Shown here piece after piece: positions 11,101 to 22,479 of a stretch of 64,000 nt of DNA. The stretch's first letter is position 1, and the number at the start of each line of letters is the position of its first letter. This DNA comes from Sphagnum compactum (taxonomy: Eukaryota; Bryophyta; Sphagnopsida; Sphagnales), in NCBI GenBank assembly GCA_965153455.1, contig OZ234498.1, positions 8,742,001 to 8,806,000 on the forward strand, given 5' to 3'. The notes under the pieces were generated by a model. The model searched no databases. It saw only the letters and a program-made list of their open reading frames with translations, and had not been told where the DNA came from. The translations under genes and the position numbers were made by a program.

Positions 11101-12624
11101 GCTGTAGCAACAAAATGAGGATTCGCTGGCAGGTTCACCAAATCCATCCTGCTGATTTCAGGAACCACCTCTGGCAGGTCTTCTGCAACAGCTGTATCAG
11201 CCTCAACACGTGAGTAAGCTGAAGCTTTTCGACTGCAGCTTCCAACTATGCTGGTATGTGGTTTCTTTAAGAGTGCTTTCTATTAGACAAGCATCTTGTC
11301 TCTATGAAAGGAAGTACAATTGAAAAACCCTCTTATAAATTGGAATGTGCACTGGACGATTCCAAATGAGAGAATTCTGGAATACCTGCAATGATGGTGT
11401 ATTCAGCACTTCTGGCTTCGTCCTCTTCTTTCTTTGGATTCTGCCCACATGAAACCTCTCTTCCACAATTGACAACAGACACCTTCTCAAGTTTCACTGT
11501 GGAGACAAATGGTGCACAATCTGCACTAGAGCTTCCAATGGATCCAATGGGCACACTATCAGCACCGGAGCTTCCTATGGATCCAAAGGATCCACAATCA
11601 TCACTGGTGCTTCCAATGGATTTAAAGGGTGCACAATCAGCAGTGGAGCTTCCAATGGATCCCAAGGGTGCACAATCAGCACTGGATTTTCCAGTGGATC
11701 CAAAGGGTGCAAGATCAGCAATAGAGCTCCCAATTTTACAAGAATCATCTGAGTAGAATGCAGGATTGCTCCACACCACTATGGCTCCAGCATGTTGAGA
11801 CACGGATTTCTCAGTTTCCTCTTCAGGCACTGCAGGCAGTAAAACATGCTACCACTCAATTACAGTTGCCACTTTCAACTGATCTGACACAAACTCATCA
11901 TGGATTTAAGTCAGCTTTGCCTTGGAAAAGAAGGAAAAAAATTTACCAGAAGACTGGGGAGTGGCAATCAGCTTCTCTGGAGTTGATGATACTGGTTCCA
12001 GACCAGACTGTGTAGCTACCAGCTGCTGCTGCTTCACTGCTGCCATGGCAGGCTGAAACTGCAAAGATCTTGCAGGCTGAACGATCTCGACACAGCCACA
12101 AAACAAAGCACATTTTCCCAGTTGTATCAGCACACCACTTTCAGCTAACGAAAACGCCAGAAAAGAGGATTGACAGTACTAGCTAGGGCATGCAAGTAGT
12201 CGCAAGTCTGAGTCTCCAGGAGGCCTGAGCTTCTTCACATATTAAGAGCTTCTTTTTCTTCTTCTTTGCACGAAACAAAAACGCTTCTTCTTGCAGCACA
12301 ACAAGACGCAAGAATTGTTCAAGGATGTCCATCAAACGAGAACCTCTGATGCTGATGATAATGATGATGATGAAGAGGAGTTCACAAAACTGCAAAGAAA
12401 ACTATACCTGCTTGCAATAAAAGAGCATGTGACATACTAACCAGTTCATTGACACTTAGCGGGCACAAAACCACTTCTTCCTCTTCTTCATCTTCCCGCC
12501 GCTGCCCTCGAAACTCCTTTCTGCCTCTTCCTCCTCCTCCTCCTCCTCCTCGCGCTGAATATCTCTCTAACAGCGATCGAGGCAACGGTATCTTGGAAGG
12601 CGAACGACGGTCAGACATCTGCAT
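8140..12624 (-). CDS. Unrecognised large acidic/Ser-rich protein, about 6-7 exons
   Basis: I do not recognise this protein. Supported exons on the minus strand: 12624-12408 (start MQMSDRRSPSKIPLPRSLL; the second Met at 12618 is equally possible), 12144-11947, 11829-11386, about 11182-10999, 10886-9052, about 8984-8900, and a final exon ending at 8140. Junctions of the first three exons and the 10999/10886 junction are clean GT-AG and in frame. The acceptor of exon 4 and the last two junctions are uncertain. The 9.05-10.89 kb exon encodes about 610 residues with a helical, possibly coiled-coil segment (EISDLSQKLASLQARL) and a basic region around RRQGRIIPSRYADIHSK and HLRRSRSSLHCK. The small 8.9 kb exon encodes a plausible helix (MSEEFNDLLQRLEIFRAL), and the last exon contains WKDFIDALERERLRL. 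Exon 3 carries a 13-residue tandem repeat. The mix of basic SP/RS motifs and acidic helices suggests a nuclear or cytoskeletal role, but nothing here proves it. Confidence 0.7.
11505..11735 (-). repeat. 39-bp coding minisatellite inside exon 3
   Basis: Five to six imperfect copies of a 39-bp unit encode a 13-residue repeat of the form GSIGSSSADCAPF. On the + strand the units read around GGATCCAAAGGGTGCACAA. The unit length is a multiple of three, so copy-number changes keep the frame. Copies differ by several substitutions, so the array is not very recent. Confidence 0.85.
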
Positions 12625-13160
12625 CGCATCAGTAATAATAACAATAATACGTTGGAAATTTCTGCCCAGCAAGTTCGCAGATTTATCACAAAGAAAAACA
12701 CCGAGACAGATAGAAACACATAGAGAGAGAGAGAGAGAGTAAGAGTTGATGCAGTAAGTAGTGCTCAAGAGAAAGGAGAGAATCCTGTGAGAAACAGAAC
12801 TGAGAACAGGTGCTCAAGTGAAGAAGAAAAGGAAGGAAGGAAGAGACCATGCGAGAAACTAAACTGTGAATTTTGTGCTGGAATGCAACAAACAAAAGCT
12901 GGAATTTTACAAACAGAAGATCAATAAAACGTTCAGCTAAGCTTTTTTTCTCTCTTTTTTTTGGGGATTTTTCTTGGGGATTTTGTGTGGCGTTGTTTGA
13001 AAGTGGAGCAACAGGGAAGTTGACTGAAGCGTAAGCGCCAGAGTGAGAGGAGAAAAGAGGGAGAGGCCGAGGGGGAACGAGCAAAGGGACAAGGGACAAA
13101 CGGACGCATTGATGATGATGCTCAAGTTTAAACCAGAGTTGGGCGGGTACACCGACCAGT
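12625..13160 (-). other. Probable leader and promoter region of the 8-12.6 kb gene
   Basis: Purine-rich on the + strand, with a GA microsatellite at about 12721-12739 and GGAA repeats near 12830-12842. Two overlapping minus-strand open frames here (12686-13099 and 12937-13152) have leader-like composition and no domain, so I treat them as untranslated. Confidence 0.45.
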
Positions 13161-13189
13161 AGAAGAGAAGAGAAGAGGAGGGGGGCCCT

Positions 13190-13310
13190 GCTTTCCTACC
13201 TACCTACCTATGTCTCCTCACATGGTATGTAGTACCTACTTACCCACCTGTGTATTTCCTACCTACATACCTATGTATTTCCTACCTACTTACCTTCCTA
13301 CTTCTCAGGA
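13190..13310. repeat. Degenerate CCTA tetranucleotide tract
   Basis: Repeated CCTACCTA, CTACCTACTTAC and TATTTCCTACCTAC motifs over about 115 bp form an imperfect tetranucleotide microsatellite. Confidence 0.8.
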
Positions 13311-13429
13311 GGTTGCTAGCCCTGCAGTTTTTTCTTTTTTTTTCTTTTCTTTTTCTGCCAATTTTTTAATGTAGCCAAAGTCAGGAAGATTTAGCTAAAT
13401 TTTGGTCACAAGCTAAATATGAATGTACA

Positions 13430-13775
13430 ATAGAAGATGTTAAATAGGCTTGTGTGTAGGTGTGTCGAAAAAATGTTATGGCCAATGAAATTGCTGGATT
13501 TGGTGATTTGTGAATTTTTATTGTCTTAACTATCTTAAGTAAGCGAACTAACAATTCAATGTGTAATTAGAGTTTGGTAAGTTTGTGAGAAATTAAAAGG
13601 ACAAATGGAAATGCATCATTATTTTCCAATGTTCAGCATAATAGAGTTGTGTGTAGACCTGAAGAATTTATTTTTTCAGGCCAATGGGATTGCTACATTT
13701 GAGGGTGTGAATTTCTTTTCTTAGTTTATCTTGAGTGAACTAACATTCATCAATGTGTAATCTATCTATGAAGGA
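13430..13775. repeat. Diverged tandem duplication, about 195-bp spacing
   Basis: Two related blocks, about 13430-13570 and 13627-13775, share the order: TTGTGTGTAG, GGCCAATG then ATTGCT, a GTGAATTT stretch, AGTGAACTAACA-like sequence, then CAATGTGTAAT. Substitutions and small indels separate them. The second block runs into the dispersed repeat at 13755. Confidence 0.65.
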
Positions 13776-14120
13776 AGGTAGTTTGTTTATTTTGTTTTGT
13801 TTCTACTCATGAGATCCACCGAACCGGGATGCTTCAGATCACATTCTTGGTGTCTCTGGAAAGCTCTCAACGAGGTAGGGTGCCTCGGCTTTGGTTCCAT
13901 GACGTTTGGACTTGCTGTGCAAAAGTTCTTGAATATTGAATGATTTCTTCACTGAAAATTAAAATCGTAGCTAAAAATTTAGGAGGAATTGGAATGTGCT
14001 TTTTTTGGTGTTGTGGGAAAGATCTTGATGAGCAGGATTTAATGGAATTTATTTGGTAAGATTTGGATACAGAATATGAGAGATATTGATTTTTAAGTGA
14101 TTTCTGTCGCTGAGAGATAT
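13755..14120 (+). repeat. Dispersed repeat family 1, single copy
   Basis: From ATCTATCTATGAAGGAAG through GGATGCTTCAGATC, CATGACGTTTGGACTTGC and GAGCAGGATTTAATGGAATT to AAGTGATTTCTG, this block matches 39143-39690 in order and orientation with only scattered differences. No open frame or inverted termini were seen. It is a non-coding dispersed element of unknown class. Confidence 0.8.
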
Positions 14121-16335
14121 TGTTCTTGGTGATTCTTGGTTGGAACATAATGTGTGTGTCTAACATCTGGACCATTGATAATACCGCATAATATTGCTGT
14201 CAATTTCACACCCAAGCAATGAAACAATTTTCTTTGGGAGTGAAAGCATTTCGATATGTCACTTTTTGTTTTCCAAGTTTTTGACATGAGGTTTGTAGGA
14301 GTTTTTGCAACTGAATAGGTAAGTTAGTGAAAAAAACATGAGGTTTTGAGGTACAGAAGGAAAGAGAGAACCAAGAAATTGTTTTGCATTATTAGGCAAA
14401 GCTGATGTAAAATCATTCTGAAATTTCAAACATATCAAGAGAAGTTTCCCAAAATGCACTCAAATATCTACAAGATATATAATACTTGTTTTTTTTAGGA
14501 ATTTTTGTTTGTAGCCAAAGTGGCAATCATAGATAGGAAGATGTTGAAAAAGTGAGAATCATCCCTAGGAAGATTTAGCCAATCTGCCCATAAATCAGAA
14601 ATAAAGTGAAAAAATAATAATCATCCTTTGTATTTTTTGGCTACACAATGAAAACCACGTATACAAATCTGGTGATTTTTAATTTTTTTCCTCACCTATG
14701 GTGACTGAAACCCTCCAAAAACATTTTCTTCAAATTTTATTTTTAAAATCTCTTTTTGGAAAAAATTCAACCGTTAAAAAAAACATTGGATATAATCAAT
14801 TGGAGGGAAGGTTGGGGTGCAAATGAGTTGAGATTATTGCAACGAGCAAAGGGATGAAGTCCTCTCGCCATTCCCGTAAGGTAAACCTCTTCCCTTCTCT
14901 CATCTGTTTTCACTAGAGAGCACTGGCCCCTATCAGTCTGGGCAGAGTGGGGATGTGGAAGTGAGGAGGAAGGGGTGCTTGTTAATTGGAGTCTCGGCAT
15001 TCCAAAGACCGCTACAGTTTGACAAGTGCTCTGCAAATGCTAGGAAGATGAGTTGAATATTTGCTTAGAAATTTCAAAATGTATACCCCTTGTCTTTTAA
15101 AGCTTGCAATTTGATCTTGATATGAAGTTGCAGCCAATTTTTGGCATGCATTAGCACATGTTTAAGAGGACTGAGGCTAAGAAATCGTGCAGGACAAGCT
15201 GCGTAGACTGGCAACTCTTTTCTCTTTCCCAATTCAGATTGTGCATTGCATCTATTGCCACAGGACTGGAGCGAACAAGGTATTAAGTGCAGTTGTAATC
15301 CAGGGACTTTCGAACTGATACCACCTACTAGCTCCCTTTTCTTATTGTTTCCTGGTTGCTTCTCAAGCACTGGGTGTTCAGAGTGTGGACACAGTAGGAA
15401 GATGTACAACATCTCACCTATTAGCAGGGCCAGCGTGTTTGTGATGCCTTGGTTTTGCCCCTCATCTGCCCATGGCCCAATCCATCTTTCTTATGAATGT
15501 CATAAAACCATTTAGCACAAATGAAAATGTGAAAAAAGTTCGAAGTCTATTATCAAGTGCAATAGTGAACATTCATTCAGCAAGGTTGGGTGCAATGTAA
15601 GGGTTACAATGTTTACAAACATCAATCTGCATCCCATTCATATTTGGGAAATATTGCAGAACTTTCAAAGTGAACATATAAAATCCAAAAGCATGATAAC
15701 TCCAAAACAAAAAAAAATGGAAGGACTCGCAAAAGAAACTTGTCCTCTCCACCTTTTATTGAAATTGTGTTTGTTTCAGGGATGTGACTTTGAGCATCTT
15801 CTCACTCTAACCTGCATTTCAAGAGGGGTGGCATTTCAAAGGTCAGTAGCAACTTGATTTGCAAAGATCTCCTTGCCATGGTTGTTCAGCACCTCGGATA
15901 ACTGGCTGAGACAAGTGAGTAGTTGACTAAGTGCATCATATAGCATACAACTAGCCAACATTTGGAGCTGTAATCACTAACTATTGGCCCTAACTACTAT
16001 AAAATTTACCTTGCTGTCCTACCAACTATTCCATGGTGGACATATGCAACAATGGAAACTGCTCCACTGGAAGACAGTCACAATCAGTGGAGAGCATTGA
16101 CATACAGTGGACAAGAGCTAAGTTGTACCAGAGAAACCTATGCCAAGGCTGAAACAAAATTGTGGATGAAATCTATTGATAGCCATCTCATGTACTTAAG
16201 CAACTGAAATGCCAATGCTTTCCACTGCTCTTGCTTCCACAGAACTGATGAAATCTTGTGATGACATAAGGGTGACACAAGAATAGAGATGCCCATTCAC
16301 ACTACAAGGCTGCATAAATAGTCCTACAAAGATGG
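14121..16335. other. Intergenic region without supported gene
   Basis: Several open frames of 80-110 codons exist on both strands (for example 15074-15412 on minus and 15246-15515 on plus). They overlap each other, have no recognisable motif and lack matching splice sites. The last few hundred bases probably include the 3' untranslated region of the Nudix gene on the minus strand. Confidence 0.45.
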
Positions 16336-19300
16336 CTATGAATTGAGAAGAGGGGTAAGATGCTTGAAGGCTCGCTCATAAACAGGTTTTTTGAAGTCGA
16401 CCACCTGCATGTGCCACAGTTTGATTAGCACACTGGTTGCATACCTACCAGGAAATTTGAGAAAGGTAGACATCATATCAGCCTTGCCTGAAACCTCAGT
16501 TCCACTAAAACTGATGAGGCCAGAAAGGTACATCCTTCTGAATTTCAAATCATGCAGCTTTTGAAATGCTGGACGATGTTCTCAAACTGAGAACTAAAGA
16601 GACTTGTAGACTTCCTCCTCAATGCAATGATGGCCAAGAAACCACATACATTAGTAATAACTTCTTCCACTGGCACCCATTTCCACTCAGAAAACTCTGC
16701 CACTTCTGTGCCATCACCTGCCAGGTTGATCTCACTTTCATCCCCAGTAAACCTGAACAAAAACCTGTGGCATAAATGTACACTGCATAAGCATAATATA
16801 TCAAGTAATTTCCAATACAGTTTACAACCTCTAACCTTCATTTGCTTCAGAAACTGTGTCTATACAAATATGGAGAGGGATTTTGGGTACTTCCCAACAT
16901 GTGACAATTAAATTACCATTTCTGAGCTTGTCCTGTCCATTCTTTTCCCCACAGGGTAGTCATCTTTGCCTTTGCATCAGGTGGAAAGTCATATGTTAAC
17001 CACTCTTGGACCTGCAGAGAACATGCTATCAGAAGGTATAAAACACAGATTCAATCCAGCCCCATTGGAGGAATCGTCCAAGCATGGCAAATAATACAGA
17101 AATTATTGGCAGCTGGGAGGGTGCATTTGCATATCTCTAACTAAAGTCACAGAATTCGGAATCATTTGATGTGACCCCTTTCTTTCTTGCTTTACACATG
17201 ACCCCTCCAATGCTCTGTATGTACAGTATTTGCAATAACATTGTTGCTGACAGTCCAAATATCTGAAATAAGTTTTCAAATGTCAAATATTTCCAGTTCA
17301 TCACATTGACTACCTCTCTTGGAAAGCTCCTACATGGTTCACTCAGTGAGTGTTAGTGACCTTCAGTGCAGTAACTGTAGTCAATTGTAGGGAACAAAGC
17401 ATCTATGTACAAGATTGCAGATAAATTTCCACAGCATCACTTTGAAGATAACATGACAATGAGTGCAGTCATAACCTTATGAGAGTTGCTCACAAAGTAT
17501 CAGACTACCACCATCACGATAGCAGTGATGAGCTGTCATGACTAAATGACTGATTTCATAAACTCTCAATGGTGGGTGTGGATAAGTATATAATAATCCA
17601 CCCAAGGTTTCAACCAAACTATTATACAGATTCTGTGCCCTGAGTTTCTGTCACTATTCTACAACTCAGTCATGATGTTGGCTAGAACTCAAGAGACATA
17701 GCTAATACAAAAAAGTCAATAGTATCCTCATTCAAGCTGCACAAGCTTGTGAGGATAAGCTTCAGTTCATTTTAGCTTGTTGCTGAACAAACAAACATCT
17801 AAGGGTACGGCATAGAGACAGCTACACAGAGGGTAGTGGTTGCAGCTTCCTGCACCCTGTACATATCCTTTAAGCCACCACTGGGCACAAAGTATAAGAT
17901 ATGCAATACCTCCCCAAGAAGCTTGGCCGAGACAACACCTGTCTCCTCCCTCAGTTCCCTAGATGCAGCCGCCTGAGGGTCTTCTCCTTCATTGACCCCT
18001 CCCTGCACTATCCCAGCTCCCAACCACTCCTATCCATTACCACAATGCTTTCTCCTCCTACCATATCCCCACTAGCATAAAACAACTCCTGCATCTCTAC
18101 TGAAGGGCATGACATGGTTATTGCATTCTACAGATGCAAAAAGTCACCCCAACTATGTACCTTTCTTTGAGCATCAACGTTGTTGAATCATGGTTCCAAT
18201 GATCATGCTAAGCTGTTCACCATCTAGTTGCTAAAGAAAATGCCTTGTTTGGGGAAGAGGATTGCAATCAGAGTAGGGAAGCCAAAAAGACAATACCTGT
18301 GGCATTTGCCAGGTTCCAGGAATATCAAGTCGTGAAGCCACAAACACCTGCAAGCAAGCCAGTTTCTCTTCAGACTTTTTGCAACTTTATGATCTGAAAC
18401 AAACATCTTCTCTCAAGTCCTTACAGGAGGTTGGGGTGTTTAAAAACACCCTGAAAACAGCCCAGAAGGTTCAAGATGTATAAGGAAAGTGCTAGTGATT
18501 TCCTGCTCAGATTCATTTGAGCTCCACTGAGAGAGAAAGAGAGAGATCAATTCATCCTTGAACTAGAACAGCCAATGATGATAAATACTTTGAAATATCA
18601 CAACTCTGGGCAGTACTAGGTTCCCACTGCACAGAAGATAATTTTACACTGGTTGATGAGAGAGTCCCAGGGAAACTCCAGTCAATCTCCATAACTAAAG
18701 TTCTTTGAAATGTGTTCATCTTTGACATTTTTTATGTTCTTTGACATCATATGGCATCCAGCATCGCTACACATACTGCCTTCGGCTACGAGTGGACGAA
18801 ACATCGACCTTTGAAAGCCCATGTAGAGGGGCAAAACACCATCGTCCAAGGTTTCCATAACACGTACAACCCTAAGACCCCGCTGAAAGGGAATGCCTTT
18901 AACGAAGATGACCGAAACATACATGCCAGTCCGATCTTGATACACCTTTGATTTGTATCACAAACACAAGGACTCGAACTTGAAAATACTTTGGTGTGTG
19001 TACACAGAGGTTTCCAAGTCAGTATACAACACTTGGAAAAACAGGTACGAGATTACAGTAGAAATCTCGGGAAACAACACGGTCTGGAACCAGCTTTTTC
19101 CCTCCCGAACACAGACAGAAAAAAAATTCATCATCATCAGAAGAAAAAGTATTACCTCATTTTTGTCATTCACAAGGCAGATGCCTACATTTGCGCGATA
19201 ATCAGGAGGAGGAGAATTGCAGGCCGCAGCCATGGAAGAAGAAGAAGAAGAAGACGACGACGACGACGGCAACGACAAGAAAGCGTTGTATGTCCGACGT

Positions 19301-19560
19301 CTCAAATGTGCTTCAACAACCTCCTGATTCTTCCTCCTCCTCGACCTAGGAATCGACAGCCCCCCGAACCTGCAGCAAACTGCACTTTCTATGCCACCTG
19401 TTTTCCGCGATGTCACTGCATCCCGTGAAGTTGATGAAAAGGCGATGCTGCGGAAGCAAGAAACTGCGGAGAACACAGCGAATGTGGCCGTGGAGGAACA
19501 AGGAGACGGGAGAAACGCAGTAGGGAAGCGCACAGGGAGAGACGGCAACAGCAGCGGCAT
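16336..19560 (-). CDS. Chloroplast-type Nudix hydrolase (NUDT26/27-like Ap4A/RNA pyrophosphohydrolase)
   Basis: Six exons on the minus strand, 19560-19156, 18347-18297, 18002-17910, 17011-16917, 16764-16650 and 16404-16336, give 275 aa with every GT-AG junction in frame. The mature enzyme begins near DYRANVGICLVNDKNE. The short exon 2 encodes VFVASRLDIPGTWQMPQ. Exon 3 carries the complete Nudix box (residues 153-175, G-x5-E-x7-RELREETGV) with its metal-binding glutamates. Exon 4 gives WLTYDFPP and GQAQKW, exon 5 FRFTGDESEINL, and exon 6 VVDFKKPVYE. This order is diagnostic of the RppH-like plant NUDT25/26/27 group, which cleaves diadenosine tetra/pentaphosphate and, in bacteria, RNA 5' ends. 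The ~110-residue N-terminal extension is Ser/Arg/Ala-rich and poor in acidic residues, as in a plastid transit peptide, and ends in a poly-Ser run. An internal Met at residue 110 (19233) could give a 166-aa cytosolic form. Substrate preference among family members cannot be told from sequence. Confidence 0.93.
17395..17775 (-). repeat. Dispersed intronic element (copy in Nudix intron 3)
   Basis: Read on the minus strand, this ~340-bp block aligns in order with 37585-37925: CCTCACAAGCTTG, ATACTATT, TAGCTATGTCTCTTGA, TAGCCAACATCATG, GACAGAAACTCAGG, GGGTGGATTATTA, CAGCTCATCACTGCTAT, ACTTTGTGAG, CATAAGGTTATGACTGCAC. It lies wholly inside the intron and in the sense direction of the host gene. No coding capacity or clear inverted termini were seen. 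Confidence 0.75.
18682..18960. other. Base-composition anomaly in Nudix intron 1, open on both strands
   Basis: About 200 bp inside the 808-bp first intron is richer in CG dinucleotides than its surroundings and reads open on both strands: 18751-18951 on plus (66 codons) and 18682-18945 on minus (87 codons). Neither translation is recognised. It could be an inserted fragment of other coding or repeat DNA, or chance. Confidence 0.35.
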
Positions 19561-19660
19561 TGCCCTCAATACTCTTCACACCATCGCCAGAGACAAAGAA
19601 GGCCCGGGGCGGTGTGAACCAAGCGCCGCCAGCGCCACCATCCACTGAAAGGATGCCACT

Positions 19661-19769
19661 TGTGGATGGATGAAGTACTTCATCCCTTGAAATAACCACT
19701 ATTTTCAAAAACAACAATATGCATAGATAGTAGGGCCTTCATGGGGCAGTCTGATTGAAATTTTTTTAG
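19661..19769 (+). repeat. Dispersed repeat family 2, single copy upstream of the Nudix gene
   Basis: The block running from TGTGGATGGATGAAGTACTT to GGGGCAGTCTGATTGAAATT matches each of the three tandem units at 26388-26730. It begins about 100 bp upstream of the Nudix start codon, so it lies in that gene's leader or promoter. Confidence 0.75.
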
Positions 19770-20194
19770 GGCAAATTTTTGGATGAGGAAAGATAAAATT
19801 ACTCTAGGAAGACAGTTAAATTTATTTTGGAAATGTTGAATTTTTTAGAAATTATTTGTTTAACATGTCCAAATTTAAGGGAATTACAAAGGATGGCAAT
19901 TTGTTTTGAATGCTGGAGACCCAGAAGCTGCTTCTTGTTTCAACTCAGTTCTTCATCATTGTAGACCAAGTATCCAATAATTGACAACATTTCTCTATCC
20001 CTATAATTTGGTAAAACATTTCAGTAGTTTTCCGTGAAGTCACCCTCTCTTCGCCTGCCTTTTGGGTGTCCTTTCACCCTCAAACTCCTCTTTCAGTGGT
20101 ACGAGTGTTGTGACCCGTGGCTACGCCACTCCAGCCACCCGTGGCACCTCACCCGGCCCCCACAGCGGCTGCCTTGGCCGCTGTTTTTTTTGGC

Positions 20195-20610
20195 CTCTCT
20201 AAGGACCTCGTTTCAGGACCCTAACGACGGGTTTTCTCTCTGAGGACCTCGTTTCAGGTCCCCAACAACGGGTTTTTTTTCTGAGAACCTCGTTTCAGGT
20301 CCGTCTTGAGGTCTGGACCGGGTACTGAGAATCTCGATTGAGGTCCTTTACCGAGGATTCTGGCCACCTCGATTCAGGTCCTCCAAGGTTTTGAGGACCT
20401 CGCTCGTTTCAAGACCTCGTCTTGTTTTTCTTCTTCTTCTTGGGGATGTGGTTTAAGGGTTTAAGACAGACGGACAGACGGGATCTGGGTTTCAGGATCT
20501 CGACAGACGGACAGATGAAATCTGGGTTTCAAGACCTCGACAGACGAACAGACGAGATTTGGGTTTCAGGACCTCGACAGACACACACACACAACGTTTG
20601 CTTTTGTATA
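20195..20610. repeat. Degenerate tandem repeats (GACCTCG and GACAGACG types)
   Basis: In 20200-20425 the motif GAGGACCTCGTTTCAGG recurs about six times at irregular spacing, with ACGACGGG between some copies. In 20464-20590 a ~42-bp unit, GACAGACGGACAGACG followed by ATCTGGGTTTCAGGATCTC, occurs three times and ends in a CA run. ACGTTTGCTTTTGTATATA-like sequence at about 20592 recurs at about 20769. The composition is unlike the AT-rich surroundings. Confidence 0.75.
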
Positions 20611-20890
20611 TAGGATTATATGTGCCATGGGTGCTGATTTTGTGCCCTGATTATCACCTCACCTATCCTATTTTGCCATCTACTACAGACCAGCTCCACA
20701 GGGAACGGGTAGTGACTGGAAGAATCTTCCAGGCACTGCCCAATTTTTGTCCACACAGACAGACACCACGTTTGCTTTTATATATAAGATTGTTACTAAA
20801 ATCTGGGTATAGATAGGTTCGAGACTAATCATAGTAGTTGTACATGTAAGAGCAGTGAAAATAGCAAGAAGTGGAGGCATTCAAGAAAGA

Positions 20891-20980
20891 GAGGGGAAAG
20901 ACAGGATGAACCTAGTTTATCACCAAAATTGATGGGAGGGGAAAGACAGGATGAACCTAGTTTATCACCAAAATTGATGG
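20891..20980. repeat. Perfect 45-bp tandem duplication
   Basis: Two adjacent identical copies, 20891-20935 and 20936-20980, start GAGGGGAAAGACAGGATGAA and run through TTTATCACCAAAATTGAT. Identity implies a recent event. Confidence 0.9.
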
Positions 20981-22479
20981 TTTTCTGAATTTCACTTCCT
21001 TAGGATGCTAATGTACTTCTTTTTTTCTTCAGGTTTTCTTTTTTTAATGTCACCTAGTTTATGAGCTAACTCAGGGTTCTGGTGCTGTGTTTTCATTACT
21101 TTCCGGATATCTCTATTATTTTTTCCCCATTTTTGCAAAATGCGACAATAAAAATTGTTACAAAGGTCTCATTATTTTAGAGATTTAAAGTCTTGAATCG
21201 TGCCAAAGAAGATGCCTATATTTATTGTTGAAATTTCATAAATTAGTTGATTTTATTACACAAGTGAATTTTTTTTTTAAAATAAAAAAATTATCTGGCA
21301 CTCTATGAGAGTGTTGAAGTTGAAAAGGTATTACAATATGTGGTTCTCACTTTTTTTGGTGAAAGCCATGGGTTTCATTTCTCACAGCCTTTTAAAGAAC
21401 CTCTAAGGTTCTCATTATTTTTTAGAAAAAAGGAAAAAGATTTAGATAACCTTTACAGGTTTCAATGGAAAAAAAAAATCTCAACAGTTTCAGTTTTGTC
21501 CATTCTCATAAAAATTACAACCCTCGGTTTTCAGCGACAGTTCCCAGAAGCCTGCTTTTGAAATTTAAAAAAAAGTTATAATATTTTTTAATTATTTAAC
21601 TTATTGTGAAATTTTATTTAAATAATTAAAAAACCCCCTTTCGTAGATGAACCGGAAGTTTCTTCCTGAATCTCCTACTGAAAGAGCTATTGAGGAGGCT
21701 AGCACCACCCAATGATTTTTTTTCCAAAATACCAAGGTGTCTTGATAGTCTACTCACAAACCCATATGCAATTATTCATGGCAATTTGAAAAGGTGAGGA
21801 GTAAGTGGTTGTGGTCACCTTTTCTTTTAATTAGGTAGATTTTCGCTCCTTAGGAACTTAAGCACTCAAAATTAGGTGATAATCCAAGGTAACATATGAT
21901 AAATGTGTTGGCAAAACATTGTCTTTAATGAGGGATTGTATGGTTATCAAATAGATGGAAATGTAAGAAACATGGCAATCATTTTCATTTTGTAGTGACC
22001 GATTAGCAATCTACTGGTTCTTACACTTGTAGCTTGTATGGCAACAAACTATTTGCTATGGCTAGTGGCATGAGGATTATAGTTGTTGATCAACAATTTG
22101 ACTTGGTACTTGATGTATGTGGCTTTTAAACATTATATAAATTGTTGGAGGTTTGGATTTCCACCTCCGTTCTTTTTCATTTTGAATCAAATTTTGTTTC
22201 TTTCAATTTTTGTACATTACGTGTATGTTGCTTGGTATATGCTATTGTTGCATTATGGGTGAGTGTTGTGCAAGTGGTTTTGTTGTGATGCATTGGCAAC
22301 TTCTTACTGATGTGGGCATGCATGTATGGTTATAATGTGTGTGGCTTGTGTAAATTTAGATTGCGCTATAGTGGGTAGGTTCAAATTCCCCCCCAATCCA
22401 TTTGCTATTTTGATTTTGCAATTTCTTTCATTTTGTACCATGAACTACTAGCAGAACACATAAAAAAATATAACAATCA
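20981..22479. other. AT-rich intergenic DNA next to the transposon remnant
   Basis: No coding signal. From about 21900 to 22100 the sequence shows patchy similarity to about 44580-44720 (GGCAAAA, TGGTTATCAAATAGATGGAAA-like blocks). The downstream flank of the hAT-like remnant may therefore be part of the same element copy. Confidence 0.4.

Noticed and set aside
12686-13152. Pro/Ser/Leu-rich minus-strand open frames upstream of the 8-12.6 kb gene
   Set aside because: Pyrimidine-rich leader composition, overlapping frames and no domain. More likely 5' untranslated sequence.
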